Assembly (NCBI RefSeq): GCF_001695855.1
Contig: NZ_MBSS01000023.1
Coordinates: 487,379 to 551,378 of the forward strand
Origin: Ensifer sp. LC163
GTDB taxonomy: Bacteria > Pseudomonadota > Alphaproteobacteria > Rhizobiales > Rhizobiaceae
Length of the DNA: 64,000 nt
Reading direction: 5' to 3'
In this document: piece by piece, positions 44,799 to 53,317 of the stretch
Numbering within the stretch: the first letter of the stretch is position 1
Layout of the letters: each line of letters begins with the position of its first letter
Notes under the pieces: generated by a model
The model's database searches: none
What the model saw: the letters and a program-made list of their open reading frames with translations, nothing else
What the model was told of the DNA's origin: nothing
Position numbers and translations under genes: made by a program

Positions 44799-45701
44799 TT
44801 GCCGGGTTCGACCAACAACGCGACGACCGCCACAACAGGCGGTTCCGCACGTCCGCCCGGGCCCACGGAGGCGCGGTTCTTTCGCGCCGCGCTCTCGCCG
44901 TCGGAATGGACCTTTCGCGGCACGCGCAACCGTATCTTCCTGCTCCTTTCCGGCGGCGGCCATATCCGCCTGGGTCGCTACGACGTGCCGCTGCAGGGGC
45001 CGGCGATCGTCTGGGCACCCGCAGGCGAGACCGGTGCCGTCATCTTTGATGCAGGAGCGGAAGGGGCATCGCTCGCCATTCCCGATGTCGTGCTGGGTTC
45101 GGCGATGCCGATGGGGGCAGTTTTTGCGCAGGTTCGTGAAGCGATCGCCAGGCCGATCCTCGGTGCGCGCATTCCGCTGGTCGCGGCCAGGCAGCTTGCG
45201 GCGGGTCTGCAGGCAATCGAACAGGAACTGAGGGCCAACGAAGCGGGGGCGCAGGAGGTAATCCGCCATCACCTGGCCTTGACCCTGATTGCCATCTGGC
45301 GGCTGGCGGGTACCGGCCACAATCGGCCGCAGCCCTCGCCGCGGGCGATCGTGCGCGGTTTTGTTCATCTGGTGGAACTCCACCTGCGCGACCATTGGGC
45401 GCTCGCGGAATATGCGCATCTGCTCGGGGTGACCGCAGATCGGCTCAACACCGCCGTCCGTCGGGCCACCGGCCGCACGCCGATGGAACTCATCCATGCA
45501 AGGCTGATGACCGAGGCGGTGATACTGCTCGACAATTCCGGCCTGCAGGTCGCAGAAGTCGCCGAAAGCCTCGGCTTCAGCGATGCGGCCTATTTCAGCC
45601 GCTTCTTCAAACGGCTGACCGGAATATCGCCGCGGGCGCACCGGGCTGGCGCGGTGGCGAAAAGAAGCGATCTCAACACCAGTTACGCCGCCTGGCCATA
45701 G
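44799..45701 (+). CDS. AraC-family transcriptional regulator
   Basis: A 300-residue regulator starting at TTG, with GGGAG 8 nt upstream. The N-terminal part (LLLSGGGHIRLGRYDVPLQG) is a cupin-like sensor domain. The C-terminal double HTH spans about 205-285 (YAHLLGVTADRLNTAVRRAT; VAESLGFSDAAYFSRFFKRL). It is divergent from livK and most likely activates the liv/catabolic operon in response to its substrate. Confidence 0.92.
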   Translation: MPGSTNNATTATTGGSARPPGPTEARFFRAALSPSEWTFRGTRNRIFLLLSGGGHIRLGRYDVPLQGPAIVWAPAGETGAVIFDAGAEGASLAIPDVVLGSAMPMGAVFAQVREAIARPILGARIPLVAARQLAAGLQAIEQELRANEAGAQEVIRHHLALTLIAIWRLAGTGHNRPQPSPRAIVRGFVHLVELHLRDHWALAEYAHLLGVTADRLNTAVRRATGRTPMELIHARLMTEAVILLDNSGLQVAEVAESLGFSDAAYFSRFFKRLTGISPRAHRAGAVAKRSDLNTSYAAWP

Positions 45702-45835
45702 CGCCGGGCTCGGTAGCAGGTGACCTATGACACTGCGGCGGCTGGGAGAAGGGCCCCGGGGCTAGCGGTAGAGCACTTGCGCCAATGAGGACGCGCAAGA
45801 CGGGCGTTCGTTGGTGAGGACTGGCGCTTGCGTTT

Positions 45836-47833
45836 TTATGCCGGTCTGACGAGGTTGGTCGGGCGCAGTTCAGTATCCGCGCTTTTGCGATAGTTCGCAG
45901 CGGAAGCGGGGCGGCCGACATGGAAGCCTTGAACATGGTCGATGCGGAACGCCCGCATCAGCGCCATTTGTTCCTCGGTTTCGACACCTTCCACCAGGAT
46001 CTTGTGGCCGCGGTTCCTGACCAGCCCGATGATATCCTTCAGCATTGCCTTGCCCTTTGGCGTGCCGCAATCGTGAAGGAACGAGCGGTCGATCTTGACC
46101 GTATCGAAATCGATCAGACGGAGCCAGGAAAGGCCGGCAAAGCCCGTCCCGAAATCGTCGAGCCAAATCCGAATGCCCAGCGTTTCGAGGTCGCTGATGC
46201 AGCGCAGCACGTCCGAGTGCATCTCCATCTCGAGGCCCTCGGTAATTTCGAAGGCGAGCCGGCCGCCGGCCACTCCCGTCTCGCCAAGGATAGCGGCAAC
46301 GGATGTGGCAAAGCCCGGCGTCTTCAGCTGGATAGGCGAGACATTGACGCTGACGACAGGCACATGATCGTTTGCGAGAAGCTCGCGGCAGACCGTGCGG
46401 ATTGCCCAGCGCCCCAGGTCGATGATGGCGCCGGTGCGCTCGGCAATGGGGATGAAAAGGCTCGGGGGAACCGCGGTCCCATCCAGCATTTTCAGCCGCA
46501 TCAGCGCTTCGACGGCCTCGACGCGGCCCGTCGCGACATTCTTGATCGGCTGGTAGACGAGGGAGACGAGATCCTGATCGGTCGCGATCTTCAAGAGCGC
46601 GGCGATGTTCTCGCTCTCGTCGCTGGTCTGCGGGTCGTTCGGGTCGAAGACCCTGGCGCAGTTGCGGCCGCTCGCCTTCGCAGCGTAAAGCGCCCGGTCG
46701 GCCTCGTGGATGATCCGCTCGAGCTTGGAGCCCGTCTGATGTCTGGTGAAGGCGGCGCCGACACTGACCGTGACGATGGACGTGCCGTCGCGCCGCTGTC
46801 CGTGCACCAGTTCGAGGCGCTGCACCGTGCGGCAAATGGCGTCGGCGAGATCGGCTGCTTCCTCGCGCGTGTCCATACGCGCGAGGATGATGAATTCTTC
46901 GCCGCCGTAGCGGCCGATGGACGCGTCGAGTTGCTCGATCGATTCCTTCAGCGTGTTGGCCACGAGAATGAGGCAACGGTCGCCTTCCTGGTGACCATAG
47001 CAGTCGTTGTATTTCTTGAAGAAGTCGACGTCGATCAGGATCGCTGCGAAGCTGTCGCCGAACTTTTGCCAGTCGCCCCAGTATTCCCTGAGCTTCTGGT
47101 CCACGGCTCGGCGATTGTCGAGACCGGTCAGGGAATCGGTGTTGGAGAGCCTGAGCAGCGCCTTGCCGCGCTCGGTCGCCTCCCGCTGTTGCACCCTTGC
47201 CTCGAACGCATTGAGGAAGACCTTGTAACGTTCGCGGTTGAGCTTCCAGTTGACGTAGGAGGTGAAGACGAAACAGGAGACGAAAAAGGTGCCGAAGGCC
47301 AGCTGGTAGGAGGGGTTCTGCGGCGAGAAATATAAGAGATCGAGGAAAAAGGCGCCAAGGATGATGCTCGACGAGATCACCGAAAGGCGGAACTGGAAGA
47401 TGAAGAACAGGTTGGCGCCCATCATGAAGATGGCACCGAAGATCATGTAGTAGGACATGTTCTGCGTGTGCGCGGTCATCATTGCCGGAATGAGCCAGCC
47501 GAGATAGCCGAAAACAAGCGCGCCGGAACAGGTCCTGTCCAGCCAGTCCGTCTTAACGTTGAAGTGGACCTGGATTTCCAGGACGGCAAGCGCAACCGCG
47601 CCTACGACAAAGCGCGAGGCGATCGTGTAGCGTGCGACATCGGAGATCAGCAACAGGTCGGTAATCGAAAACAGGAGATAGACCGCAACGGCGATCCACA
47701 GCCCTTTTCTCGTCGCTTCCCTGCGTGTCGTTTCGCCTTCCTGGCGATAGAGTACGCGCAGCTCCGCCGGCAGCGGTCTGAGTGGCTGCTTGTGCAAATC
47801 TATCTCAACGACGTCGGCCAGGGTTTGCTTCAT
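45836..47833 (-). CDS. Membrane GGDEF-EAL protein (c-di-GMP synthesis and hydrolysis)
   Basis: A 665-residue protein with about six membrane helices (residues about 45-205), then GGDEF (RYGGEEF, with LIDVDFFKKYNDCYGHQEGD) and EAL (VEALMRL, then LDDFGTGFAGLSWLRLIDFD, VKIDRSFL). Both active sites look intact by these motifs. The final EAL element reads QGFHVGRP. It is divergent from a methyltransferase and convergent with the AraC gene. The direction of its net activity cannot be told. Confidence 0.93.
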   Translation of the reverse strand: MKQTLADVVEIDLHKQPLRPLPAELRVLYRQEGETTRREATRKGLWIAVAVYLLFSITDLLLISDVARYTIASRFVVGAVALAVLEIQVHFNVKTDWLDRTCSGALVFGYLGWLIPAMMTAHTQNMSYYMIFGAIFMMGANLFFIFQFRLSVISSSIILGAFFLDLLYFSPQNPSYQLAFGTFFVSCFVFTSYVNWKLNRERYKVFLNAFEARVQQREATERGKALLRLSNTDSLTGLDNRRAVDQKLREYWGDWQKFGDSFAAILIDVDFFKKYNDCYGHQEGDRCLILVANTLKESIEQLDASIGRYGGEEFIILARMDTREEAADLADAICRTVQRLELVHGQRRDGTSIVTVSVGAAFTRHQTGSKLERIIHEADRALYAAKASGRNCARVFDPNDPQTSDESENIAALLKIATDQDLVSLVYQPIKNVATGRVEAVEALMRLKMLDGTAVPPSLFIPIAERTGAIIDLGRWAIRTVCRELLANDHVPVVSVNVSPIQLKTPGFATSVAAILGETGVAGGRLAFEITEGLEMEMHSDVLRCISDLETLGIRIWLDDFGTGFAGLSWLRLIDFDTVKIDRSFLHDCGTPKGKAMLKDIIGLVRNRGHKILVEGVETEEQMALMRAFRIDHVQGFHVGRPASAANYRKSADTELRPTNLVRPA

Positions 47834-48148
47834 GCACCGGTCCAGGGAGTTGCGTCGCGCTCAACGGAAATCTGGTCTCGTTTTTCCATCTCTGGACGTT
47901 GCTTCAGACGCTCCACGCTTGCCATTCACTGGGTACCACAACAAGGACAGGCAGGCGTCAACGACATCGTAGAAGACGCCTATTAAATTTTGATAAATTA
48001 GCCGAGACTGACGGCCGGTGCAGGGGTGTATCCAAATGGATACTGTCCGCCAGTATTTACCATATACTCTACAAAAACTTGCAATTCGAGACGCAGTTCG
48101 CGCATTCTTACCCATATTGTTAACAGAGCATTAACGGATGGGTTTTGC
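47834..48148. promoter_or_regulatory. Divergent intergenic region with inverted repeat TATCCA-AA-TGGATA
   Basis: In this 315-nt gap between the GGDEF-EAL gene and the methyltransferase, TATCCA (48029-48034) and TGGATA (48037-48042) are perfect inverted copies 2 nt apart, in an AT-rich area. It could be an operator. I see no gene in the gap; the frame of the methyltransferase stays open upstream to a GTG at 48026. Confidence 0.4.
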
Positions 48149-49192
48149 GTGAGCCAGCTTCAAATCGTGTTCGATGGCGAAAGTCTTATTACTCCCCAAT
48201 CAATCGCAACCGAGTTCGCTTCGTCAAGAAGTGAGTTTTATGACGAGCAGTTTGCAACAGGAAAAGCCGAACTCGCGCTGATTCTCCAAATTGCACAGCA
48301 GCAATTTGCCCAGCAACTGGACCCCAGGAAGATAATACATCGATTGGCGGCAGCACTTCACGAGACGCGCGCAAAGTTTCATCCGAGCGTTTGGCAGGAA
48401 CTGATTCCGATTGCACAAAAGCATCCGGTGTCGGAATTCTTCCTCCAGGACCCTTTTACCCGCTGGTCCTTCGAAAAACCGCGGGGTTACTCCGGCGACG
48501 CCCAATTGCTCGACTTCATCTACGGCCACCCCAGCGTTGCCGGTGAGATCGCCAAGGCGTCGCCAATGGGCAAGGCTCTCTATGACTATACCAAGGACGC
48601 CTCGTCGTCGGTTGCCGTGCGGGAGCGCCGGGATCTGCTGACGCAGCATGTCGATGAGATCGCGGCCACGCGCGGTGGGGAGGCGGAAATCCTGACGATT
48701 GCCGCCGGGCATCTGCGCGAGGCAAACCGTTCGGTTGCTCTGCAGGAAGGGCGCATAAAGCGCTGGGTCGCGCTCGACCAGGACCCGCTCAGTGTCGGAT
48801 CCATCACCAGGGATTTTCGGGGAACCAGGGTCGAGGCGATCGACGGCTCCGTCCGTGGGATTCTCACCCGGGCGCACAAGCTCGGCAAGTTCGACTTCGT
48901 CTACGCGGCAGGGCTTTACGACTACCTGCCCCACAACGTGGCGGTGAAGCTCACACGCCGCTGCCTGCAGATGCTGAAGCCCAACGGCGTCTTCCTCTTC
49001 GCCAATTTCGCAACGGACATCGGCGTCGACGGCTATATGGAGACCTTCATGAACTGGGCGCTGCTGCTGCGCTCGCAGTCGGACATGTGGAGCATCGTCA
49101 ACGAAAGTGTCGACGGCTCCAATTTCGAATCGCACGTGACGTTCGGAGCGAACCGTAACGTTGTCTATGCGACGTTGCAAAAGCGCTCGTAA
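48149..49192 (+). CDS. Class I SAM-dependent methyltransferase-like protein
   Basis: A 347-residue protein. The C-terminal half has a Rossmann methyltransferase fold: EILTIAAGHLREANRS (motif I, with AGH in place of the usual GxG), WVALDQDPLS (motif II acidic residue), FDFVYAAGLYDYLP (motif IV) and LKPNGVFLFANFA. The N-terminal 130 residues (DGESLITPQSIATEFASSRS) are of unknown type. A GTG start at 48149 is chosen to match the visible conserved-type length; the ribosome-binding site is poor and an upstream start cannot be excluded. The substrate is unknown. Its head-to-head position with a c-di-GMP enzyme may hint at co-regulation. Confidence 0.85.
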   Translation: MSQLQIVFDGESLITPQSIATEFASSRSEFYDEQFATGKAELALILQIAQQQFAQQLDPRKIIHRLAAALHETRAKFHPSVWQELIPIAQKHPVSEFFLQDPFTRWSFEKPRGYSGDAQLLDFIYGHPSVAGEIAKASPMGKALYDYTKDASSSVAVRERRDLLTQHVDEIAATRGGEAEILTIAAGHLREANRSVALQEGRIKRWVALDQDPLSVGSITRDFRGTRVEAIDGSVRGILTRAHKLGKFDFVYAAGLYDYLPHNVAVKLTRRCLQMLKPNGVFLFANFATDIGVDGYMETFMNWALLLRSQSDMWSIVNESVDGSNFESHVTFGANRNVVYATLQKRS

Positions 49193-49213
49193 TCGCCACT
49201 GAAGTGGGTTACC

Positions 49214-49243
49214 GCGGCGCGCGTCATCTTTGACGCGCGCCGC
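49214..49243 (+). terminator. Hairpin terminator after the methyltransferase gene
   Basis: GCGGCGCGCGTCA (49214-49226) pairs perfectly with TGACGCGCGCCGC (49231-49243) around TCTT, a 13-bp stem 21 nt after the stop. The following TGTCGTTC is only partly T-rich. The core GCGTCA-TGACGC resembles the repeat that follows it. Confidence 0.65.
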
Positions 49244-49307
49244 TGTCGTTCGGCATAGGCGTGGTGTCGCATTGGCGGGCAGCCTGACACTCTGGACGCT
49301 TCCCGCC

Positions 49308-49415
49308 CTACAGCGCCGTGCGTCAAATATGACGCGCAAAGGACGCTGTAACGCTCTTAACTTGCTGCATAATTTTCTCCTTAAATCGATTCCGATTTAA
49401 GGAATTATGCAGTAG
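49308..49415 (+). repeat. Dispersed intergenic element, copy A (two hairpins)
   Basis: It begins CTACAGCGCCGTGCGTCA, with a TGCGTCA-AATA-TGACGCGCA stem, continues AAAGGACGCTGTAAC, and ends in a second long stem: CTGCATAATT and CCTTAAATCG pair with CGATTTAAGG and AATTATGCAG, a 20-bp stem with a 4-nt bulge and a 4-nt loop. The first 58 nt match a copy at 61281-61338 on the other strand at about 80 percent by eye. I associate this element from memory with intergenic regions of many Rhizobiaceae. Confidence 0.8.
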
Positions 49416-49762
49416 CGCCGCTGTCCGCGCGCCACGCGCCGTTCTTAAGTTCTCGATAGGGAAGTGTATCGCCGGTGCGGCGCAGTCGTGCAGGTCCTGC
49501 AAGTCTGGCGACCGATCTACCCAGAGCTGTTATGCAATAATTTCATAGCGCTTGAAATTCTATGCATTGGCGAGCCGCTTTCCTTTTCTCTAGCATCCCC
49601 AACTGCACAACTTGTGGCCCATGAGAGCGCTGCACCGGGACGGATAACGATCCAGTTTCGGCGCGCTACTGGGGGGCGGGAGACACGGGCTGTGCGGAGG
49701 GCCGCGCGTGCAACCAAGCGTGGCTCTGTATTGCAGTGACGGCCGAAGGGGAGGAGCCTTAG
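49416..49762. promoter_or_regulatory. Upstream region of the amidohydrolase/dpp operon with inverted repeat
   Basis: In this 347-nt stretch, AATTTCA (49539-49545) and TGAAATT (49553-49559) are perfect inverted copies 7 nt apart, with outer TGCA (49533-49536) and TGCA (49563-49566) arms. It may be an operator for the amidohydrolase/dpp operon. The ribosome-binding site GGGGAGGAG lies just before 49763. No gene is visible. Confidence 0.45.
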
Positions 49763-51397
49763 ATGCCAGCGGGACAGTGTTTTCACGCCGACATGATCGT
49801 GCACAACGGCGTGATCTGGTGCGGTCTAGCCGAGGGCGTCGTCGAGGCCCTGGCGATCTGGCAGGGCAAAATCCTGGCGACAGGCACGAGACAGGAAATG
49901 GAGGCCTATCGCGGCGACGGCACTGAGCTTCTCGACCTTCAAGGGCAGTTCGCCACGCCTGGTCTCAACGACGCACATCTCCACCTGATTTCGGTCGGCC
50001 TGACGTTGAATTGGGTCGACGCGACGCCGCAGGCAGCACCGACCCTCGAAAGCCTGCTGGCTGCAATCAAGCATCAGGCCGAAAGCACGCCCCCCGGCAC
50101 CTGGATCCGGGCGCGCGGTTACGACCAGACCAAGCTCGATACCGGCCGCCATCCGCTTCGCGCCGAACTCGATGCGGTCGCGCCGCACCACCCCGTCATG
50201 GTGGTGCGCGCCTGCGGGCATGTATCGATCTTCAATTCAGAGGCATTCCGTCTTGCCGGCGTCGACGAGAACACGGCCGTGCCGGAAGGCGGTCTGATCG
50301 AACAGGCCTCCGGCGCCCTGACGGGTCTGGTCGCAGAAAATGCGCAAGGCCTGGTCCGCGCGGCAATCCCGAAAGCTTCGACCGACGACATGATCGATGC
50401 GATCGAGAGCGCCGGCAATCTTCTCCTGTCCTACGGTATCACCAGCATCATGGATGCGGCAGTCGGTCAGGTCGCAGGCTTTGACGAGATCAAGGCCTAC
50501 AATCTGGCGAAGCTCAGCAACAGGCTGCCGGTGCGCACCTGGCTGGTTCTTCTCGGCGACCCCAAGGTTTCGATCGTGCCGCAGAGCTACGAGGCGGGCC
50601 TTGTTTCCGGTGTCGGCGACGACATGCTGAAAGTCGGCGCCGTCAAGATCTTCCTCGACGGATCGGCCGGCGGCCGCACCGCCTGGATGAGCAGCCCCTA
50701 TCTCGGCGGCGACAACACCGGCGTTCAGATTCTCTCGGATTCGGAACTCGAATCTCTCGTGCTCGACGCGCATGCCAAGGGCTATCAACTGGCCTGCCAT
50801 GCCATCGGCGACGCAGCGATCGACCAGTTGATCACGGCCTACGAGAAGGCGCTCGAGGCGATCCCGGACGCGGACCGCCGCCATCGGATCGAGCATTGCG
50901 GTTTTTCCAGTGACGCGCAGCACCGGCGCATGGTGAAGGCGGGCATATATCCGTGTCCGCAACAGGTGTTCATCTACGATTTCGGCGATGCCTATGTCTC
51001 GGTGCTTGGCGAAGAGCGGGCGCTGTCGAGCTATCCCTTGAAGACCTGGAAGGATCTGGGGCTGAGGCCCGCGACCGGCAGCGATGCGCCGGTCTGTCAT
51101 CCCAATCCGTTCCCCAACATCTACAGCATGCTGACGCGCAAGACAGCCAAGGGCACCGTGATGGATGCTCGCGAGCGGGTCTCCATCGAGGAGGCTCTGC
51201 AGGTCTACACCGAATACGGCGCGTTCTCGCAGAAGCTCGAAATGGTCAAGGGACGGCTGGTCCCTGGGCAGCTTGCCGACATCGCCGTGTTCTCCAGGAA
51301 CATGCTGACGGCCAGCCCCGAAGACATCCTCAACGGTACGCGCTGCACCCTGGCAATCCGGGGCGGCGAGGTGGTCTTCGAGCGACAGAACGCCTGA
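49763..51397 (+). CDS. Amidohydrolase (YtcJ-like, amidohydrolase 3 family)
   Basis: A 544-residue metal-dependent hydrolase. Metal-binding elements are visible: PGLNDAHLHL (HxH), CHAIGDAAID (His), RIEHCGFSS (His) and GSDAPVCHPNPF (Asp). The frame starts after a strong GGGGAGGAG site. YtcJ-type enzymes hydrolyse amide or formyl bonds. It lies 118 nt before a peptide-type importer on the same strand, so it probably acts on the imported compound. Confidence 0.92.
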   Translation: MPAGQCFHADMIVHNGVIWCGLAEGVVEALAIWQGKILATGTRQEMEAYRGDGTELLDLQGQFATPGLNDAHLHLISVGLTLNWVDATPQAAPTLESLLAAIKHQAESTPPGTWIRARGYDQTKLDTGRHPLRAELDAVAPHHPVMVVRACGHVSIFNSEAFRLAGVDENTAVPEGGLIEQASGALTGLVAENAQGLVRAAIPKASTDDMIDAIESAGNLLLSYGITSIMDAAVGQVAGFDEIKAYNLAKLSNRLPVRTWLVLLGDPKVSIVPQSYEAGLVSGVGDDMLKVGAVKIFLDGSAGGRTAWMSSPYLGGDNTGVQILSDSELESLVLDAHAKGYQLACHAIGDAAIDQLITAYEKALEAIPDADRRHRIEHCGFSSDAQHRRMVKAGIYPCPQQVFIYDFGDAYVSVLGEERALSSYPLKTWKDLGLRPATGSDAPVCHPNPFPNIYSMLTRKTAKGTVMDARERVSIEEALQVYTEYGAFSQKLEMVKGRLVPGQLADIAVFSRNMLTASPEDILNGTRCTLAIRGGEVVFERQNA

Positions 51398-51515
51398 CGA
51401 AGGCGAAAGGGAGCAGCAAGGGCGGCTTCATGCATCTCAGCCGATCCGGGAGGTCGGATGAGATCGCGATCTTGTTCATCCATACGCAGAACAACAAGTG
51501 GGGAGGAATACCGGA

Positions 51516-53117
51516 ATGATGAAGAAAATAGCATTGCTTTCGACATTGACGGCAGCGCTGCTGGCGGGCGTAGCGTCTGTCCAGGCGGCCGATACGCCGC
51601 GGGCGGGCGGAACGGTCAACTTCGTGGCGCCCTATGGCGACAGCTTCTCGACGCTCGACATCCAGGCGTCGCCGCAGACGCAGGACGAATTCTACGCCAA
51701 GGCGATCCACCGCACCCTTTATGACTGGGACGCGGACAAGAACGTGCCGGTGCTGGCGCTTGCGACCGATGTCGGCATCTCCGCCGACAAGCTGGTCTAT
51801 ACCTATAAGCTGCGCCAGGACGCCTATTTCCACAACGGCAAGCAGATGACGGCCGACGACATCGTCTCGAGCTTCACCCGCATGGCCGATCCGGCCAAGG
51901 CCTATCCACCCTCGCGCTACATCGCCAACATCAAGGGCGGCGCCGACTACATGGCCGGCAAGGCCGAGGCGATTTCGGGCCTGAAGAAGGTCGACGATTT
52001 CACGCTGGAAGTGACGCTGACGGATCCAGTTGATCCGGCCTTCCTGTTCATGCGCAACAACACGGCGATCTATCCCGCCGGCGAAGCCGACAAGGAAAGC
52101 TTCCAGAGCCATCCGATCGGCCTCGGGCCCTACAAGTTTGCCGAGTATGTGCCCGGCTCGCGCCTGACGGTCGAGAAATGGGAGAAGTACTACGAGAAGG
52201 ACAAGCCCTACGCCGACAAGATCAACATCCTGATCATGGGCGATGCCTCGGCGCGTGACGTTGCGTTCCGCAACAAGGAGGTCGACGTCTCCGTCCTCGG
52301 GCCGTCGCAGTACGTCGCCTATCAGGCCGATCCGGAGCTGTCCAAGGGGCTGCTCGAGGTCGCCGAAGTCTATACGCGCTATGTCGGCTTCAATCTCGAT
52401 TTCGAGCCGTTCAAGGACAAGCGCGTTCGCCAGGCGTTCAACTATGCGATCAACGCCGACCTGATCATCAAGCGGCTGGCGAAGGACAAGGCCTACCGGG
52501 CGAGCGGCTGGCTGCCGACGTCGTCGCCGGCCTATGACCAGGACGCCCAGCCCTATGCCTACGATCCGGAAAAGGCGAAGGCACTGCTCATCGAGGCCGG
52601 CTATGCCGACGGCTTCGATGTCGAACTGACGGCGACGCAGAATGAGAGCTGGGGCCTGACGATCGTCGAGGCGATCATCCCGATGCTGGAAAAGGTCGGC
52701 ATCCGCGTAAAGGCAAAGCCGGTCGAGGCTTCGGTGCTCTCGGAAGTCGTGCCGGCTGGCGATTTCCAGTCGTTCATGTGGTCCTCGGAAAGCGGCCCTG
52801 ATGCATTGACGGCGATGCAGTGCTTCTACTCCAAGACGTCCCAGGCGGCGTGCAACTACCAGAAGTTCGCCAATGCCGATTTCGACAAGCTGTTCGAAGC
52901 GGCCAAGGTCGCCAAGACCGACGAGGAAAAGAACGACTTGCTGCGCAAGGCAAACAACCTTGTTCAGGAAGAAGCACCGGTCTGGTTCTTCAACTACAAC
53001 AAGGCGGTGATGGCCTACCAGCCCTGGCTGCACGGGTTGCAGCCGAACTCTGCCGAACTGGCGATCCAGTCCTATGAGAAGCTCTGGGTGGACGAAACGG
53101 TTCCAGCCGGACGTTGA
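51516..53117 (+). CDS. Peptide/opine-type ABC substrate-binding protein (SBP_bac_5)
   Basis: A 533-residue secreted protein (signal MMKKIALLSTLTAALLAGVA ending QAADT) of the DppA/OppA family: RTLYDWDADKN, FSRM-like SSFTRMADPAKAYPPSRYIA, DKRVRQAFNYAINADLII. The start at 51516 has GGGGAGGAA 9 nt upstream. It heads the binding-permease-permease-ATPase-ATPase set. Members transport di/oligopeptides, nickel, opines or glutathione; the substrate is open. Confidence 0.93.
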   Translation: MMKKIALLSTLTAALLAGVASVQAADTPRAGGTVNFVAPYGDSFSTLDIQASPQTQDEFYAKAIHRTLYDWDADKNVPVLALATDVGISADKLVYTYKLRQDAYFHNGKQMTADDIVSSFTRMADPAKAYPPSRYIANIKGGADYMAGKAEAISGLKKVDDFTLEVTLTDPVDPAFLFMRNNTAIYPAGEADKESFQSHPIGLGPYKFAEYVPGSRLTVEKWEKYYEKDKPYADKINILIMGDASARDVAFRNKEVDVSVLGPSQYVAYQADPELSKGLLEVAEVYTRYVGFNLDFEPFKDKRVRQAFNYAINADLIIKRLAKDKAYRASGWLPTSSPAYDQDAQPYAYDPEKAKALLIEAGYADGFDVELTATQNESWGLTIVEAIIPMLEKVGIRVKAKPVEASVLSEVVPAGDFQSFMWSSESGPDALTAMQCFYSKTSQAACNYQKFANADFDKLFEAAKVAKTDEEKNDLLRKANNLVQEEAPVWFFNYNKAVMAYQPWLHGLQPNSAELAIQSYEKLWVDETVPAGR

Positions 53118-53119
53118 TG

Positions 53120-53157
53120 AAAGCGCCCCGGCGTCGCCCGTGCGATGTCGGGGCTTT
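53120..53157 (+). terminator. Hairpin between the peptide-binding protein and permease genes
   Basis: AAAG plus CCCCG (53120-53130, with a two-nt bulge) pair with CGGGG plus CTTT (53149-53157), starting 2 nt after the stop and followed by a T. The T-rich end (GGGCTTTTCC) makes it the most terminator-like of the four binding-protein hairpins. A 200-nt gap then leads to the permease. Confidence 0.6.
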
Positions 53158-53317
53158 TCCGTTGGTATCTGGCGTGCATTGCTGTCGCCAACGTAAGGCA
53201 AGACTTACGATGTGACGGTCCGCCGGAATGATCGGGCCAGACTGGTGTTATCGGTCATTGGCGGGTGCGGGGGGCTATCGCCGGCGCATCCGTTGATGGG
53301 CGACGAGGGGGAAATGA

